Translations under genes and position numbers: made by a program
Assembly: GCF_022370755.2 (NCBI RefSeq)
Contig: NZ_CP092364.2
Coordinates: 2,604,001-2,668,000, forward strand
Length of the DNA: 64,000 nucleotides
Origin: Mycolicibacterium goodii
GTDB lineage: Bacteria; Actinomycetota; Actinomycetes; Mycobacteriales; Mycobacteriaceae
Reading direction: 5' to 3'
Notes under the pieces: model-generated
Database searches by the model: none
Seen by the model: only the letters and a program-made list of their open reading frames with translations
Told to the model about the DNA's origin: nothing
Part shown: positions 31,396 to 41,543 of the stretch, in pieces
Position numbering within the stretch: the first letter of the stretch is position 1
Layout of the letters: the number at the start of each line of letters is the position of its first letter

Positions 31396-31401
31396 TATCG
31401 T
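31396..31401 (+). promoter_or_regulatory. -10 hexamer (leaderless) of the small membrane protein gene
   Basis: TATCGT matches TANNNT and ends 7 nt before ATG 31409, with no Shine-Dalgarno between. This favours ATG 31409 over an upstream TTG at 31388. Confidence 0.55.
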
Positions 31402-31408
31402 GGTGGTC

Positions 31409-31642
31409 ATGACAGCAGCCGGGAACTTCCGCCTCACCGCGTCCCGGACCGAACGCGAGATCAGCGTCGCCGGGGTGCCGTGGCCTGCATACAAGCTGAT
31501 CGCACTCGCCGTCGCGGCCCTCGTGCTTCTGCTGGTCGCCGCGGTCACCGTGACCGCGAGCACCGCCGTGCTGTCGGCCGCAGGTGCCGGCACCGTCACA
31601 TGGCTGGTTCTCGGAACGGCCACTCGCGCGTCTCGCCACTGA
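31409..31642 (+). CDS. Small membrane protein, uncharacterised
   Basis: 77 aa. A basic N-terminus with NFRLTASRTEREISVAGVPW is followed by two adjacent hydrophobic segments, about residues 28-48 and 51-70, with a short basic tail. It is not recognised beyond being a small two-helix membrane protein. It lies alone between divergent ilvA and the convergent SRPBCC gene, whose stop is 4 bp away. Confidence 0.6.
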   Translation: MTAAGNFRLTASRTEREISVAGVPWPAYKLIALAVAALVLLLVAAVTVTASTAVLSAAGAGTVTWLVLGTATRASRH

Positions 31643-31646
31643 CGGC

Positions 31647-32048
31647 TCATCGCTCCAGCAGCGTGCGCAGCCTCTCCAGATCCGCCTGCACGGCGGCGAC
31701 GTCGGCGTCGAACTGGTCATCGGACATTCCCGCCCGCTGCCGCACCGTGAACACCACCTCACACCGCGGTTCGTCCACCGCGGCCGGCAGGACCCGCATC
31801 GGGTTGTAGACCTGCTCCCCCGACGGCAGCTCGACCACATGGTCCAGCACGCCGTGGGCGTTGGTCGGCGTGAAACTCACCCGCACAACCCCCATCGGGG
31901 AATCGGCGATCCACCCCTCGGGCGTCAACCGCAACTCACCCTGCGCCAAACCGGCTGCCCACCTTGACATTTGGCTCGGCTCCGAAGCGAACGCATAGAC
32001 GGCATCCGGTGGCGCCTCGATCCAGACACTGACATGTCGGCTGCGCAT
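31647..32048 (-). CDS. SRPBCC-family protein
   Basis: 133 aa. The START-like hydrophobic-pocket fold is suggested by HVSVWIEAPPDAVYAFASEPSQM at the N-terminus, a central beta-sheet region with VRVSFTPTNAHGVLDHVVEL, and a C-terminal amphipathic helix (DADVAAVQADLERLRTLLER). The ligand is unknown. The start is ATG 32048, with the -10-like TACGCT 7 nt upstream. Confidence 0.75.
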   Translation of the reverse strand: MRSRHVSVWIEAPPDAVYAFASEPSQMSRWAAGLAQGELRLTPEGWIADSPMGVVRVSFTPTNAHGVLDHVVELPSGEQVYNPMRVLPAAVDEPRCEVVFTVRQRAGMSDDQFDADVAAVQADLERLRTLLER

Positions 32049-32055
32049 GCCCTTC

Positions 32056-32061
32056 AGCGTA
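32056..32061 (-). promoter_or_regulatory. -10 hexamer (leaderless) of the SRPBCC gene
   Basis: TACGCT on the minus strand fits TANNNT and ends 7 nt before ATG 32048. Confidence 0.55.
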
Positions 32062-32146
32062 GGCGTCCGGCTGTTCTCACCAGCAGACCCGACCCCGCCG
32101 TTTTCGCAGCGAATCCGGGCAAGGTCACGTGTGCTCGGCGAGGAGC

Positions 32147-32536
32147 TCAGACAGGCACCGTGCGGTGGATACTGCACGTGCAGGCATCGATCGAGGGGCA
32201 CGTGCACCGCATTCCCCACTCGAGAACGCCGCGCGCACGGGCGAGCGATGCGATCTGTGCGTCGATCTGGGCGAGCTTGGCCTGCGCCAGCGCCCGCGCC
32301 ACCGGCCGCCCCGGTGTGTCGTCGTCCAGCAGCACCGTGATCTCCTCGAGTGAGAAACCCGCCGCCTTGCAGAGCCGGATGACCTCGAGGCGCACCATGA
32401 TCGACTCGTCGTAGCGGCGTCGGCCACCGATCCGCTCCGGCACCGGGATCAACCCGACCTTCTCGTAGAACCGCAGGGCCGTGGGGGCGACACCGGTTCG
32501 GCGTGCCACCTCGCCGATCGTCAGCCTTTCGGCCAT
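32147..32536 (-). CDS. MerR-family regulator with C-terminal cysteine cluster
   Basis: 129 aa. The N-terminal winged helix is RLTIGEVARRTGVAPTALRFYEKVGLIP, followed by GRRRYDES and a dimerisation helix. The C-terminus CTCPSIDACTC holds four cysteines, which could bind a metal or an Fe-S cluster. The start is ATG 32536 with GGGAGAG 5 nt upstream. It is divergent from an F420/FMN-type oxidoreductase gene across a dyad at 32561-32580. The inducer is unknown; metal or redox sensing fits the cysteines. Confidence 0.85.
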   Translation of the reverse strand: MAERLTIGEVARRTGVAPTALRFYEKVGLIPVPERIGGRRRYDESIMVRLEVIRLCKAAGFSLEEITVLLDDDTPGRPVARALAQAKLAQIDAQIASLARARGVLEWGMRCTCPSIDACTCSIHRTVPV

Positions 32537-32560
32537 CCCGACTCTCCCACATCGCGCTTG

Positions 32561-32580
32561 ACTTGGAGTCAACTCTAAGT
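32561..32580. promoter_or_regulatory. Candidate MerR operator dyad
   Basis: ACTTGGAGT (32561-32569) and ACTCTAAGT (32572-32580) form an imperfect inverted repeat, 8 of 9 positions matching, separated by CA. TTGACT lies directly upstream on the plus strand (32558-32563), as in MerR promoters where the dyad fills the long spacer. No good -10 was found at the expected distance, so promoter direction is uncertain. Confidence 0.55.
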
Positions 32581-32594
32581 TGTTGACTCGTCGT

Positions 32595-33047
32595 ATGCCA
32601 CACACAGACCACGTACTCGACGAACTACGCCGATCCCGCTACGCCCTACTGCGCAGCCATCGCCGCGACGGCACCGCCGTCGACACCCCCATCTGGTTCG
32701 CGATGCATGACCTAACTCTGGTGTTCCGCACCAAGATCGGCCCCAAGACCCGACGACTCGCGGCGCATCCCGAAGTCGCGCTGACGCCGTGTGACCACCG
32801 CGGTCGTACCACCGGTTCGGCCCGAGTCACCGGTCGCGCCACGATCGTCGGAGACGACGAGGCGCAGCAGGCCAACCGCGCGCTGCACGAGCGTTACGGC
32901 TGGCAGTGGAACATCGTGCCGCTGTTGAAGATCCCCGGTGTCACCAACGTGCACCGCAATCTTCCGCTGCGCGAGAAGCTGCGCAGGGCCCGCGACCGGA
33001 ACCTGTGGCCAGACAGCGCGATCGTGCGCATCGACCTGAACCCCTAG
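32595..33047 (+). CDS. PPOX-class F420/FMN-dependent oxidoreductase
   Basis: 150 aa split-barrel protein. LRRSRYALLRSHRRDGTAVDTPIWFAMHD near the N-terminus and KTRRLAAHPEVALTPCDHRG near residue 55 are typical of PPOX-class F420-dependent enzymes. The start is ATG 32595; no Shine-Dalgarno is visible. It is divergent from the MerR gene and probably its regulatory target. The substrate is unknown. Confidence 0.8.
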   Translation: MPHTDHVLDELRRSRYALLRSHRRDGTAVDTPIWFAMHDLTLVFRTKIGPKTRRLAAHPEVALTPCDHRGRTTGSARVTGRATIVGDDEAQQANRALHERYGWQWNIVPLLKIPGVTNVHRNLPLREKLRRARDRNLWPDSAIVRIDLNP

Positions 33048-33099
33048 GCGCCCCGGCCCCGCCGTGAGCAGAAACGACCTGCCTGCTCGCGAGGAGAAG

Positions 33100-36000
33100 T
33101 CAGCCGAGGCAGCCCGGGCCGAGCAGCGCCTTGAGATCACCCATCAACGCCGACGACGGGGTCACGCGCAACGACTGGTCGAGTTCCAGCGTGGTGATCC
33201 GCTCGCCGCTGATCAGCCGCAGGTGCACCTGCGACGTGCCGGGGTGATTGGCGAGCACCTGCTTGAGCGCGGTGACCTTGTCGATCGTGCACTGGCGGGT
33301 GGGCAGGCTGACGGCCAGTGGGCGATCGGCCTGGGCACTCGTGAAGTCGGGCACGATCAGTTCGTGGGCGATCAGGGCGATCCGGTCATCGCGTGCGGCG
33401 ACCTTCGCCTTGACCAGGACCACGACGTCGTCGGCGATGTCGGCGCCGTACAACGAGTAGGTCTGCGGGAAGAACAGCACCTCGATACCGCCGGTGAGGT
33501 CCTCCAACTGAGCCGACGCCCACGGCAGACCGTTCTTGTTGACGCGGCGGTTGACCGACGCGAGGATACCGCCGACCAGCACCTGGGCATCGTTGGCGAC
33601 ATCGCCGTCGAGGATCGCCGGGATCTGAGTGTCCACCTGGTTCGCCAGCAGGTGCGCGATGCCGTTGAGCGGGTGCCCGGACACGTAGAGACCGAGCATC
33701 TCGCGTTCGAGCGCGAGCTTGTGCTTGTCCTCCCATTCCTCTTCGGGGACCTTGATCGTGAACACCGCATCCGTGCCGGTGTCGTCGCCCCCGCCGAAGA
33801 GGTCGAACTGCCCCATCGCCTCGGCTTTCTTGGTGCCCAGTACCGAGTCGACGGCGTCGGTGTGAACCAGGAACAGGCCCTTGCGCGGGTGGCCGAGCGA
33901 ATCGAATGCGCCTGCCTTGATCAGGGATTCGGTGACCTTCTTGTTACAGGCAGTGATGTCGATCTTGTTGAGATAGTCGGAGAAGTCGGTGAACTTCCCC
34001 TTCTCGGTGCGGGTCGTGATCAGCGACGAGACGACATTCGCGCCGACGTTGCGGATGGCACCGAGACCGAAGCGGATGTCGTCACCGACCGAGGCGAAGT
34101 TGTGCTCGGACTCGTTGACATCGGGCGGCAGCACCGTGATCCCGAGCCTGCGGCAGTCGGCGAGATAGACGGCGGCCTTGTCCTTGTCGTCACCGACCGA
34201 GGTGAGCAGACCGGCCATGTACTCGGCGGGATAGTTCGCCTTGAGGTAGGCGGTCCAGTACGACACCAAGCCGTAACCCGCGGCGTGCGACTTGTTGAAC
34301 GCGTAGCCGGCGAACGGAAGGATCGTATCCCACAGCGCCTTGACCGCACCCTCGGAGAACCCGTTGGCGGTCATGCCCTCCTTGAAGCCCTTGTACTCGG
34401 CCTCGAGCACCTCGAGCTTCTTCTTGCCCATGGCTTTTCGAAGCGCATCGGCCTTACCCATGGTGTAGGAGGCGACCTTCTGCGCGATGAACATGATCTG
34501 CTCTTGGTAGACGATCAGGCCGTACGTCTCGGCAAGGATGTCCTTGAGCGGTTCTTCGAGTTCCGGATGGATCGGCTTGATCGGTTGCCGGCCGTTCTTG
34601 CGGTCGGCGTAATCGTTGTGGGCGTTCATGCCCATGGGACCGGGGCGGTACAGCGCGAGCACCGCGACGATGTCGTTGAAGCCCGTCGGCTGCATGCGGC
34701 GCAGCAGATCCCGCATGGGCCCACCGTCGAGCTGGAACACCCCGAGCGTGTCACCGCGGGACAGCAGTTCGTATGCCGCCGGATCGTCGAGCGGCAGGGT
34801 CTCCAGGTCCAGGTCGATGCCGCGGTTGGCCTTGATGTTGGCGATCGCGTCGCCGATGATCGTGAGGTTCCGCAGCCCCAGGAAGTCCATCTTCAGCAGG
34901 CCGATGGCCTCACACGACGGGTAGTCCCACCCGGTGATGATCGCGCCGTCCTGCGGGCGCTTCCACAGCGGGATCGCGTCGATGAGCGGTTCCGAGCTCA
35001 TGATCACCGCGCAGGCGTGGACACCGGCGTTACGGACCAGGCCTTCGAGACCGCGGGCCGTCTCGTAGATCGTGCGGACATCCGGATCGGTGTCGATCAG
35101 GCCCCGGACCTCGGCGGCCTCCTTGTACCGCTCGTGGTTCGGATCGGTGATACCCGAGAGCGGGATGTCCTTGGCCATGATCGGCGGCGGCAGCGCCTTG
35201 GTGATCCGATCGGCGATCGCGAACCCGGGTTGGCCGAAGTTGACCCGGGCCGAATCCTTCAGCGCGGCTTTGGTTTTGATGGTGCCGAAGGTGATGACCT
35301 GCGCGACGCGTTCGCTGCCCCACTTGTTGGCGGCATAGCGCAGCATCTCGCCGCGGCGACGGTCGTCGAAGTCGATGTCGATATCGGGAGCCGACGGGCG
35401 TTCGGGGTTGAGGAACCGCTCGAACAGCAGACCGTGCGGAATCGGGTCGATGTTGGTGATGCCCAGGGCGTAGGCGACGAGCGAGCCTGCCGCCGAACCA
35501 CGGCCGGGCCCGACACGGATGCCGACCGAACGCGCATAGTTGATGAGGTCGGCGACGATGAGGAAGTAGGACGGAAAGCCCTTGTCGCAGATGACCTTGA
35601 TCTCGTACTCGGCGCGTTCGGTGTACTCGGGGGGCACCGGCCCGCCGTTGAATCGCCGCACCAGCCCGGCCATCACCTCGTGGGTGAGCCACGACGCCTG
35701 GTCGTGCCCGTCCGGCACCGGGAAGACCGGCATCCGGTCGCGGGGCTCCCATACGTCGGCGTAGGACTGCACCCGCTCACCGATCAGCAGGGTCGAGTCA
35801 CACGCCCCCGGGACCTGGCTGTCCCACAGCGCGCGCATCTCCTCGGCGGACTTGAGAAAGTAGCCGTCGCCGTCGAACTTGAACCGCGTGGGATCCGACA
35901 GGGTCTTGCCCGTCTGGACGCACAGCAACGCCTCGTGGTTGCGGGCGGCGTCGCGGGTGACGTAGTGGCAGTCGTTGGTGGCCAACGGCGGGATGCCGAG

Positions 36001-36645
36001 TTTGCGTCCGATCTCCAGCAGGCCCTCGCGGACCCGGCGCTCGATGTCGAGACCGTGGTCCATCAACTCCAGGAAGAAGTTCTCGGGTCCGAAGATCTCG
36101 CGCCACTTGGCCGCGGCTTCGAGGGCCTCGCGCTCGTGGCCGAGGCGCAGCCGGGTCTGGACCTCACCGGACGGGCAGCCCGTGGTGGCGATGATGCCCT
36201 TGGCGTGCTCGGCGATGATCTCGGCGTCCATACGGGCCCACTTGCCCAACTGGCCCTCGAACGACGCCAGCGACGACAGCTTGAAGAGGTTGCGCAGGCC
36301 CGTGGCGTTCTCGGCGACCATCGTCATGTGCGTGTACGCACCGCTGCCCGAGACGTCGTCACCCTTCTGGCTGGGATCACCCCACGTGACGCGCTTGGTG
36401 TCGAACCGGGAGGCTGGTGCGATGTACGCCTCGATCCCGATGATCGGCTTGATGCCGGCCTTGGTCGCCGAGTTGTAGAACTCGCTGGCGCCGAACATGT
36501 TCCCGTGGTCGGTCATGCCGATCGCCGGCATCTCCAACCGCTGCGCCTCGGCCAGCATTGGCGCGATCTTCGCGGCGCCGTCCAGCATCGAGTACTCGGT
36601 GTGGTTATGCAGGTGCACGAAGGACCGCGACGACGAACCGCTCAT
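33100..36645 (-). CDS. dnaE1: DNA polymerase III alpha subunit, replicative
   Basis: 1181 aa. The N-terminal PHP domain begins [15 protein letters not shown], and its histidines and acids are intact; in mycobacteria this domain does the proofreading. The polymerase active-site aspartates are in [17 protein letters not shown] near residue 420. A clamp-binding motif QFDLF lies near residue 945, followed by the OB-fold ([18 protein letters not shown]) and C-terminal region. The start is ATG 36645 with TACACT 9 nt upstream, so its leader is only a few bases. It stands alone between regulators. Confidence 0.97.
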   Translation of the reverse strand: MSGSSSRSFVHLHNHTEYSMLDGAAKIAPMLAEAQRLEMPAIGMTDHGNMFGASEFYNSATKAGIKPIIGIEAYIAPASRFDTKRVTWGDPSQKGDDVSGSGAYTHMTMVAENATGLRNLFKLSSLASFEGQLGKWARMDAEIIAEHAKGIIATTGCPSGEVQTRLRLGHEREALEAAAKWREIFGPENFFLELMDHGLDIERRVREGLLEIGRKLGIPPLATNDCHYVTRDAARNHEALLCVQTGKTLSDPTRFKFDGDGYFLKSAEEMRALWDSQVPGACDSTLLIGERVQSYADVWEPRDRMPVFPVPDGHDQASWLTHEVMAGLVRRFNGGPVPPEYTERAEYEIKVICDKGFPSYFLIVADLINYARSVGIRVGPGRGSAAGSLVAYALGITNIDPIPHGLLFERFLNPERPSAPDIDIDFDDRRRGEMLRYAANKWGSERVAQVITFGTIKTKAALKDSARVNFGQPGFAIADRITKALPPPIMAKDIPLSGITDPNHERYKEAAEVRGLIDTDPDVRTIYETARGLEGLVRNAGVHACAVIMSSEPLIDAIPLWKRPQDGAIITGWDYPSCEAIGLLKMDFLGLRNLTIIGDAIANIKANRGIDLDLETLPLDDPAAYELLSRGDTLGVFQLDGGPMRDLLRRMQPTGFNDIVAVLALYRPGPMGMNAHNDYADRKNGRQPIKPIHPELEEPLKDILAETYGLIVYQEQIMFIAQKVASYTMGKADALRKAMGKKKLEVLEAEYKGFKEGMTANGFSEGAVKALWDTILPFAGYAFNKSHAAGYGLVSYWTAYLKANYPAEYMAGLLTSVGDDKDKAAVYLADCRRLGITVLPPDVNESEHNFASVGDDIRFGLGAIRNVGANVVSSLITTRTEKGKFTDFSDYLNKIDITACNKKVTESLIKAGAFDSLGHPRKGLFLVHTDAVDSVLGTKKAEAMGQFDLFGGGDDTGTDAVFTIKVPEEEWEDKHKLALEREMLGLYVSGHPLNGIAHLLANQVDTQIPAILDGDVANDAQVLVGGILASVNRRVNKNGLPWASAQLEDLTGGIEVLFFPQTYSLYGADIADDVVVLVKAKVAARDDRIALIAHELIVPDFTSAQADRPLAVSLPTRQCTIDKVTALKQVLANHPGTSQVHLRLISGERITTLELDQSLRVTPSSALMGDLKALLGPGCLG

Positions 36646-36654
36646 AGGTCAGCC

Positions 36655-36660
36655 AGTGTA
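36655..36660 (-). promoter_or_regulatory. -10 hexamer of dnaE1
   Basis: TACACT on the minus strand, ending 9 nt before ATG 36645. This predicts a leader of about 2-3 nt. Confidence 0.5.
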
Positions 36661-36726
36661 TTGGCCGGCACCGACACTCCCGGGCGTGTCGCGGCGCGTG
36701 TTTCCCGATCCACCCTCACGCGCGCG

Positions 36727-37371
36727 TCACGACGCGCGCCTCGCGTCGTCCGGCAACCCACCGGAGATGACCATGTCGAGTTGCTTGGTTACCAGAACGG
36801 GGTCCCCGACGCCGCCGTATCCGCACCACAGTCCGATGCCCCACAGCATGGCGTGCAGGAGCTCGCAGACCAGCGCGGGGTCGGAATTCGCAGGCAGGAT
36901 GCCGTCGGCGACGGCATCGCCGACCACGTCGTCGAGGAAATCCCCGATTGCCACGGCGATGGCGTCGGGCAGGGCCGGGTTCCGCCTCGCCTCCAACCGC
37001 GCGTTGACGAGAAACAGGCACAGCGTGGGGTCCGCATTCCACCCGTCGGCCAGCGCGTCGAGCAGCGCACGCAGCCGGTCCAGCGGGTTCTCCTGCTGTT
37101 TCGCTGCGGCGATGCACTCCTGGACAACGGCGTTGCCCTCGTGGACCAGCGCGGTGAAAAGCTCGTCCTTGGTGGCGAAGTAGTAGTTGAGGGTCGGCCT
37201 GCTCAACCCTGAGCGCCTGGCGATCCCCTGGAAGGTCAGCGCGGCGAACCCGCGTTCGTTGATGATCTCGGCGCCCACGCGCATGATGTGTGCCCTGGTC
37301 TGCACCGCGTCGGCACCCACCGGCCTGCCAGGTGCTCGGGGCATCGGCCGCCGTTCCCCAGCGTCAGTCAT
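36727..37371 (-). CDS. TetR-family transcriptional regulator
   Basis: 214 aa. The HTH is near residues 30-70, with FAALTFQGIARRSGLSRPTLNYYFATKDELF. The C-terminal domain contains LWGIGLWCGYGG. The regulated gene is not evident; it may act on itself. The start ATG 37371 lies exactly 6 nt after a -10 TAGCTT, which has a TTGACG -35 at 17 bp, so it is leaderless with an unusually good promoter. A perfect palindrome touches the -35 region. The convergent/downstream neighbour dnaE1 is transcribed separately. Confidence 0.9.
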   Translation of the reverse strand: MTDAGERRPMPRAPGRPVGADAVQTRAHIMRVGAEIINERGFAALTFQGIARRSGLSRPTLNYYFATKDELFTALVHEGNAVVQECIAAAKQQENPLDRLRALLDALADGWNADPTLCLFLVNARLEARRNPALPDAIAVAIGDFLDDVVGDAVADGILPANSDPALVCELLHAMLWGIGLWCGYGGVGDPVLVTKQLDMVISGGLPDDARRAS

Positions 37372-37377
37372 GGGCGA

Positions 37378-37406
37378 AAGCTATGGCATAGCTGTTGCAT
37401 CGTCAA
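37378..37406 (-). promoter_or_regulatory. Promoter of the TetR gene
   Basis: -35 TTGACG (37401-37406), 17-bp spacer, -10 TAGCTT (37378-37383), then 6 nt to ATG 37371. This is the best-formed sigma-A promoter noticed in the window. Confidence 0.7.
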
Positions 37407-37408
37407 CA

Positions 37409-37423
37409 TTTGCCACTGGCAAA
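37409..37423. promoter_or_regulatory. Palindromic candidate TetR operator
   Basis: TTTGCCA-C-TGGCAAA, perfect 7-bp arms around one base. It lies 2 bp upstream of the -35 of the TetR gene, where a repressor or activator would touch RNA polymerase. No second copy was noticed elsewhere in the window. Confidence 0.65.
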
Positions 37424-37470
37424 CGGCGTGATCCGAAGGCGCTAACACACCGCCGTCACTGCCGTCAAGA

Positions 37471-38388
37471 TCAAGGCTGCACAGACGACGGTGTGTCCGT
37501 GGCGGAGGGCACCGGCTCGCGCCGTCGGGTCCGCAGCGTGCCGAAAGTCATGACCGCCAACGCCGTCCAGATCAGCGCGAAACCGACCCAGCGTCCCACC
37601 GGCATCGGCTCGTGCCCGATGAAAACCCCCCACAGCATCTGCAGTGCGGGGTTGAGGTAGAACAGCAGGCCCAACGTCACCATCGGCAACCGCTGCGCGG
37701 CCGCGGCGAACAACAACAACGGAACCGCGGTCACCACACCGGACAACACCATCAGGACCGGATGCCATGGGCTTTCGGCGATGAAGTGTCCACGGCCGAG
37801 CATCTCGAGCACGACCAGATACCCGCCCGCAACGGGCAGCGCGAGCAGCGTCTCGACCGCGACGCTCACGCGTGGATCGGCCTGCACCACCTTCTTGACG
37901 AGGCCGTACACGCCGAACGACACCGCGAGCACGACCGCGATGTAGGGCGGCTCACCGACCTCGACGGTGAGGATCCCCACCGCGATGACGGCCAGTGCGA
38001 GAGAGATTGCCTGCCACCGGTTGATGCGCTCACGGAACACGATCACGCCGAGCGCGACGCTCACCAGCGGGTTGATGAAGTAACCGAGTGCTGCGTCGAC
38101 GACGTGGCCGGTGGTGACGGCGAAGATGTAGGTGCCCCAGTTCACCGAGATCAGCGCCGACGCCGCGGCCAGTTGCAACCACGTGCGCCGCGACAGCCGG
38201 CGCAGATCCCCGAGCCTGCGGGCCAGCGCGATCACCAGGATCAGGAAAACCGCGCTCCACACGATGCGGTGCGCCACCACCTCGATCGGTCCCGCAGGCA
38301 ACAGCAGCAGGAAGAATCCCGGGCACAGTCCCCACCAGATGTAGGCGCCCGCGCCGTAGAGCACCCCGGTACGGTCCGGGGCGCTCAC
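37471..38388 (-). CDS. rarD: RarD/EamA-family permease
   Basis: 305 aa with about ten hydrophobic helices in two EamA repeats. [19 protein letters not shown] at the N-terminus and NWGTYIFAV plus ALGYFINPL near residue 85-100 are typical of Rar[19 protein letters not shown] marks the last helices. The substrate is unknown. The start is GTG 38388, overlapping the rluD stop (GTGA), so it is the third gene of lspA-rluD-rarD. The frame is open upstream without family similarity. Confidence 0.88.
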   Translation of the reverse strand: MSAPDRTGVLYGAGAYIWWGLCPGFFLLLLPAGPIEVVAHRIVWSAVFLILVIALARRLGDLRRLSRRTWLQLAAASALISVNWGTYIFAVTTGHVVDAALGYFINPLVSVALGVIVFRERINRWQAISLALAVIAVGILTVEVGEPPYIAVVLAVSFGVYGLVKKVVQADPRVSVAVETLLALPVAGGYLVVLEMLGRGHFIAESPWHPVLMVLSGVVTAVPLLLFAAAAQRLPMVTLGLLFYLNPALQMLWGVFIGHEPMPVGRWVGFALIWTALAVMTFGTLRTRRREPVPSATDTPSSVQP

Positions 38389-39314
38389 AGTGCGTGCCGA
38401 CGCAGAATGTCGAGCGCGTTCTGCAGATCGTCGGGATAGGGGCTCGTGATCTCGACCCGTCGGCCGTCGGCGGGATGTGCGAAGGCCAGCGAACGGGCGT
38501 GCAGCCACTGCCGTTCCAGTCCGAGACGCTTGGCGAGCGTCGGATCGGCGCCGTAGGTGAGATCACCGCAGCACGGGTGGTGCAACGCCGAGAAGTGCAC
38601 ACGGATCTGGTGGGTGCGCCCGGTTTCCAGTTCGATGTCGAGCAGGCTTGCCGCCTGGAACATCTCGACCGTGTCGTAGTGGGTCACGCTGTGCCTGCCG
38701 CCCTCGACGACCGCGAACTTCCAGTCGTGGCCGCGGTGGCGTCCGATCGGCGCGTCGATGGTGCCGCTCGACGGGTCGGGATGGCCCTGGACCAGCGCGT
38801 GGTAGCGCTTCTCGACGGTGCGCTGCTTGAACGCGCGCTTGAGCACCGTGTAGGCGCGCTCGGACAGCGCGACGACCATCACGCCCGACGTTCCGACATC
38901 GAGGCGGTGCACGATGCCCTGCCGTTCGTGGATGCCCGACGTGCTGATGCGGAATCCGGCGGCTGCGAGACCCCCCAGAACGGTGGGGCCGTGCCAGCCG
39001 ACGGTGGCGTGTGCCGCGACGCCCGGCGGTTTGTCGACGGCCACGATGTCGGCGTCGGAGTAGAGGATGTTCATGCCCTCGATGTCGACCGGCGTGTTCT
39101 CGACCGGCTTGGGAGCCTCGGGCAACCGCACCTCGAGCCACGCACCTGCCACGAGCTTGTCCGACTTGCCCGCTGGTGCGCCGTCGAGTTCGACCGCACC
39201 TTCCTCTGCCAGGGATGCCACGACCGTGCGGGACAGCCCGAGCAGCCGGGACAACCCGGCGTCGACACGCATTCCGGCCAGTCCTTCGGGGACCGGCATC
39301 GACCGGCTGGCCAC
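38385..39314 (-). CDS. rluD: RluA/RluD-family pseudouridine synthase
   Basis: 309 aa. The N-terminal S4 domain (residues 10-75) has [18 protein letters not shown]. The catalytic motif [14 protein letters not shown] (Asp near residue 138) is followed by [23 protein letters not shown]. It modifies uridines in 23S rRNA by family; the exact sites are not inferable. The start is GTG 39314, sharing one base with the lspA TAG stop. Confidence 0.93.
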   Translation of the reverse strand: MASRSMPVPEGLAGMRVDAGLSRLLGLSRTVVASLAEEGAVELDGAPAGKSDKLVAGAWLEVRLPEAPKPVENTPVDIEGMNILYSDADIVAVDKPPGVAAHATVGWHGPTVLGGLAAAGFRISTSGIHERQGIVHRLDVGTSGVMVVALSERAYTVLKRAFKQRTVEKRYHALVQGHPDPSSGTIDAPIGRHRGHDWKFAVVEGGRHSVTHYDTVEMFQAASLLDIELETGRTHQIRVHFSALHHPCCGDLTYGADPTLAKRLGLERQWLHARSLAFAHPADGRRVEITSPYPDDLQNALDILRRHAL

Positions 39315-40024
39315 TACGACGGCTCGGCCTGGTGGCCGACGGCGCTCGATTCGTCAGGGGCGGCGGGTTCGTGCGTGGTCGCGTCGCGAGTGGCCGCGCC
39401 CGGCGGGTCGGCCTGCGTGTCGGCCTCGCCGGCCTTCGCAGGCTTCTCGGCGGACGGCGCCTCGTCCGGGCGGCGCCGGCCGACCGTGTCGAAGTCGAAG
39501 CCGAACAGAGACAGCGCGACCAGCAGGATCGCGCCGCCCACCACCGACGGATCGGCGACATTGAACACGGGCCACCAGCCCACCGAGAAGAAGTCGACGA
39601 CGTGGCCGCGCAACGGTCCGGGTGAACGGAAGAAGCGGTCCACGAGGTTGCCGGTGGCGCCACCGAGGATCAGGCCGAGCCCGAGCGCCCACCAGGGCGA
39701 CACGAGCCGCCTGCCCATCCAGACGATGCCGATCACGACGCCGGTCGCGATCAACGTCAGCACCCAGGTGTATCCCGTCGCCATCGAGAACGCGGCGCCC
39801 GAGTTCCGGACCAGCGTCCACGTCACGGTGTCGCCGATGATGGACACCGGCTGACCGGGGGTCAGCAGGCGCACGGCGAGCACCTTGGTCACGACGTCGA
39901 GGAACAGCACAATCCCGGCGACCGTCAGCAGCAGACGGAGCCGACGCTTGGGTTGCGCGGGGGTTTCGGCGTCCCCTGGTGCGTCGGTCACCGGCTTCAC
40001 CGGGCCTGACGTTTCATCAGTCAC
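39314..40024 (-). CDS. lspA: Lipoprotein signal peptidase with C-terminal tail
   Basis: 236 aa, longer than the usual 160-200. Four membrane helices lie between residues 28 and 175. The two catalytic aspartates are in [12 protein letters not shown] and [36 protein letters not shown] is also conserved. The C-terminal 55 residues are hydrophilic, rich in Pro, Glu and Asp, and a 25-residue polar N-terminus precedes helix 1. It removes signal peptides from prolipoproteins such as the DUF4333 protein in this window. Confidence 0.94.
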   Translation of the reverse strand: MTDETSGPVKPVTDAPGDAETPAQPKRRLRLLLTVAGIVLFLDVVTKVLAVRLLTPGQPVSIIGDTVTWTLVRNSGAAFSMATGYTWVLTLIATGVVIGIVWMGRRLVSPWWALGLGLILGGATGNLVDRFFRSPGPLRGHVVDFFSVGWWPVFNVADPSVVGGAILLVALSLFGFDFDTVGRRRPDEAPSAEKPAKAGEADTQADPPGAATRDATTHEPAAPDESSAVGHQAEPS

Positions 40025-40066
40025 TCACCCATCATCCCAAAGTGCCGGTGCGGGACAATCTCGACC

Positions 40067-41023
40067 GTGAACCCGCCCGCACACATCGCCCTGATCACCA
40101 CCGGTGGCACGATCTCCACCAGCACCGACGACGCGGGTGTGAGGCGCCCGACCAGGACCGGAGCGGAGTTGACGGCCGGTTTGGACGTCGACTTCGCTCC
40201 CGCGGTGAGTGTGGTCGATCTCATGACCGTCGACAGCTCCCATCTGACACCGTCGGACTGGGACCGTATCCGCGAAGCGGTGGCGACCGCGGCCGCCGAC
40301 GCGGCCGACGGCGTGGTGGTCACCCACGGGACCGACAGCCTGGAGGAGACCGCGCTGTGGCTGGAGCTCACCCACACCGGTGACGTCCCGGTGGTGGTTA
40401 CCGGCGCGCAGCGCAGCTCTGACGCGCCGGACAGCGACGGACCGCGCAATCTGCGCGACGCCATCGCGGTCGCGGCGGCCCCGGACACCCGCGGGCTCGG
40501 AGTGCTGGTGTGTTTCGCCGGGACGGTCCGGCAGCCGCTCGGCTTGCACAAGCAGCACACCCAGGACTTGGCGGCCTTCTCGGGACCCGAGGTCGGCACG
40601 GTCGCCGCCGGGAACGTCACGCTCGTCTCGGGCAAGACGCGGCCCGGTCTCGGCGTGCTGTCGGCAGCCACGGCCCCCCGGGTCGACATCGTCGCCGGTT
40701 ACCCCGGCGCCGACACCGCGGCGCTCGATGCATGTGTGGCGGCCGGGGCCCGCGGACTGGTGCTGGAGGCCATGGGTTCGGGCAACCTCGGTGCGGCCCT
40801 GACCGAGGGAGTCGAACGGCATGTTCGTGCCGGTGTCGATGTCGTGGTGTCCACCCGGGTGCCGGGCGGCGTCATCGGCCCGGACTACGGACCGGGACGG
40901 CGGCTGGTCGACGCCGGTGCGGTGGTGGCGCCCAATCTGCGTCCGCCGCAGGCGCGGGTGCTGTTGATGGCGGCGTTGGCGGCGCGACGGCCGGTGCGCG
41001 AGGTTTTCGGAACGTGGGGTTGA
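40067..41023 (+). CDS. ansA: L-asparaginase
   Basis: 318 aa. The two active-site signatures are present: [13 protein letters not shown] (Thr near residue 12) and [20 protein letters not shown] (Thr-Asp near residue 88-90). The serine of TVDSSHLTP and the C-terminal GSGNLG loop bind substrate. It hydrolyses asparagine to aspartate and ammonia. No signal peptide is seen, so it is cytosolic. The start is GTG 40067, divergent from lspA. Confidence 0.93.
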   Translation: MNPPAHIALITTGGTISTSTDDAGVRRPTRTGAELTAGLDVDFAPAVSVVDLMTVDSSHLTPSDWDRIREAVATAAADAADGVVVTHGTDSLEETALWLELTHTGDVPVVVTGAQRSSDAPDSDGPRNLRDAIAVAAAPDTRGLGVLVCFAGTVRQPLGLHKQHTQDLAAFSGPEVGTVAAGNVTLVSGKTRPGLGVLSAATAPRVDIVAGYPGADTAALDACVAAGARGLVLEAMGSGNLGAALTEGVERHVRAGVDVVVSTRVPGGVIGPDYGPGRRLVDAGAVVAPNLRPPQARVLLMAALAARRPVREVFGTWG

Positions 41024-41054
41024 CACCGGCAGCCCGATCAGAAACGTTGGAAAC

Positions 41055-41543
41055 ATGCTGCACCGCTTCGCAGTTCTTGCCGCGGCCGGCGTACTGGGGG
41101 TGGGGCTGACCCTGACGGGGATTCTGACGGCGGCGCCGTCCGCACCGGCAGAACCGCCGCCGGGTGCCGACGAGATCGACTCCTATCCGACAGCCGAGGG
41201 CAACTTCACGTCACCCGCGGACTTCTACCACGTGTTCTTCGAGACGCCCGACGGTCGCCACTGCGGCATCGGGCCCAACGGTGGTCCGATCGGGTGCGAC
41301 GCGGTCCCGACGGACGCGCCGCCCGGCACCAACCAGACCGTGGTGCAGTACGGCGGCACACCCGCGCAGTACCGCTACTCCGAGACCCCGACGTTCACGC
41401 GTGACGTCGATGTGCTGCCCGAAGGGCACAAGCTGACGAACTGGGGCGCCACCTGCGGCGTCGGTCCCCAGGGCACCGTCACCTGTCGTGGATACGGCGG
41501 GCACGGGTTCATCCTGGCCGCGAACTACGGCGTGCTCTGGTAG
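41055..41543 (+). CDS. Secreted hypothetical protein
   Basis: 162 aa with a Sec signal peptide: a basic MLHR, a hydrophobic core to about residue 25, and likely cleavage near APAEP. The mature part has four cysteines in two pairs ([13 protein letters not shown] and [12 protein letters not shown]), each within a GPxG-containing loop, suggesting two similar disulfide hairpins. Similar small exported proteins are common in mycobacteria, but no function is known. Its last 19 bp overlap the 3' end of convergent dinB. Confidence 0.75.
   Translation: MLHRFAVLAAAGVLGVGLTLTGILTAAPSAPAEPPPGADEIDSYPTAEGNFTSPADFYHVFFETPDGRHCGIGPNGGPIGCDAVPTDAPPGTNQTVVQYGGTPAQYRYSETPTFTRDVDVLPEGHKLTNWGATCGVGPQGTVTCRGYGGHGFILAANYGVLW

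Noticed and set aside
31173..31408. Possible RNA gene in the 236-bp ilvA upstream gap
   Set aside because: Contains short palindromes only; no tRNA-like fold, T-box sequence or leader peptide of branched-chain codons was found.
33064..37212. A 1382-codon open frame on the plus strand antisense to dnaE1 and the TetR gene
   Set aside because: High GC leaves few stops in the antisense frame of a real gene; it is rich in R, G and D with no domain and covers a certain dnaE1.
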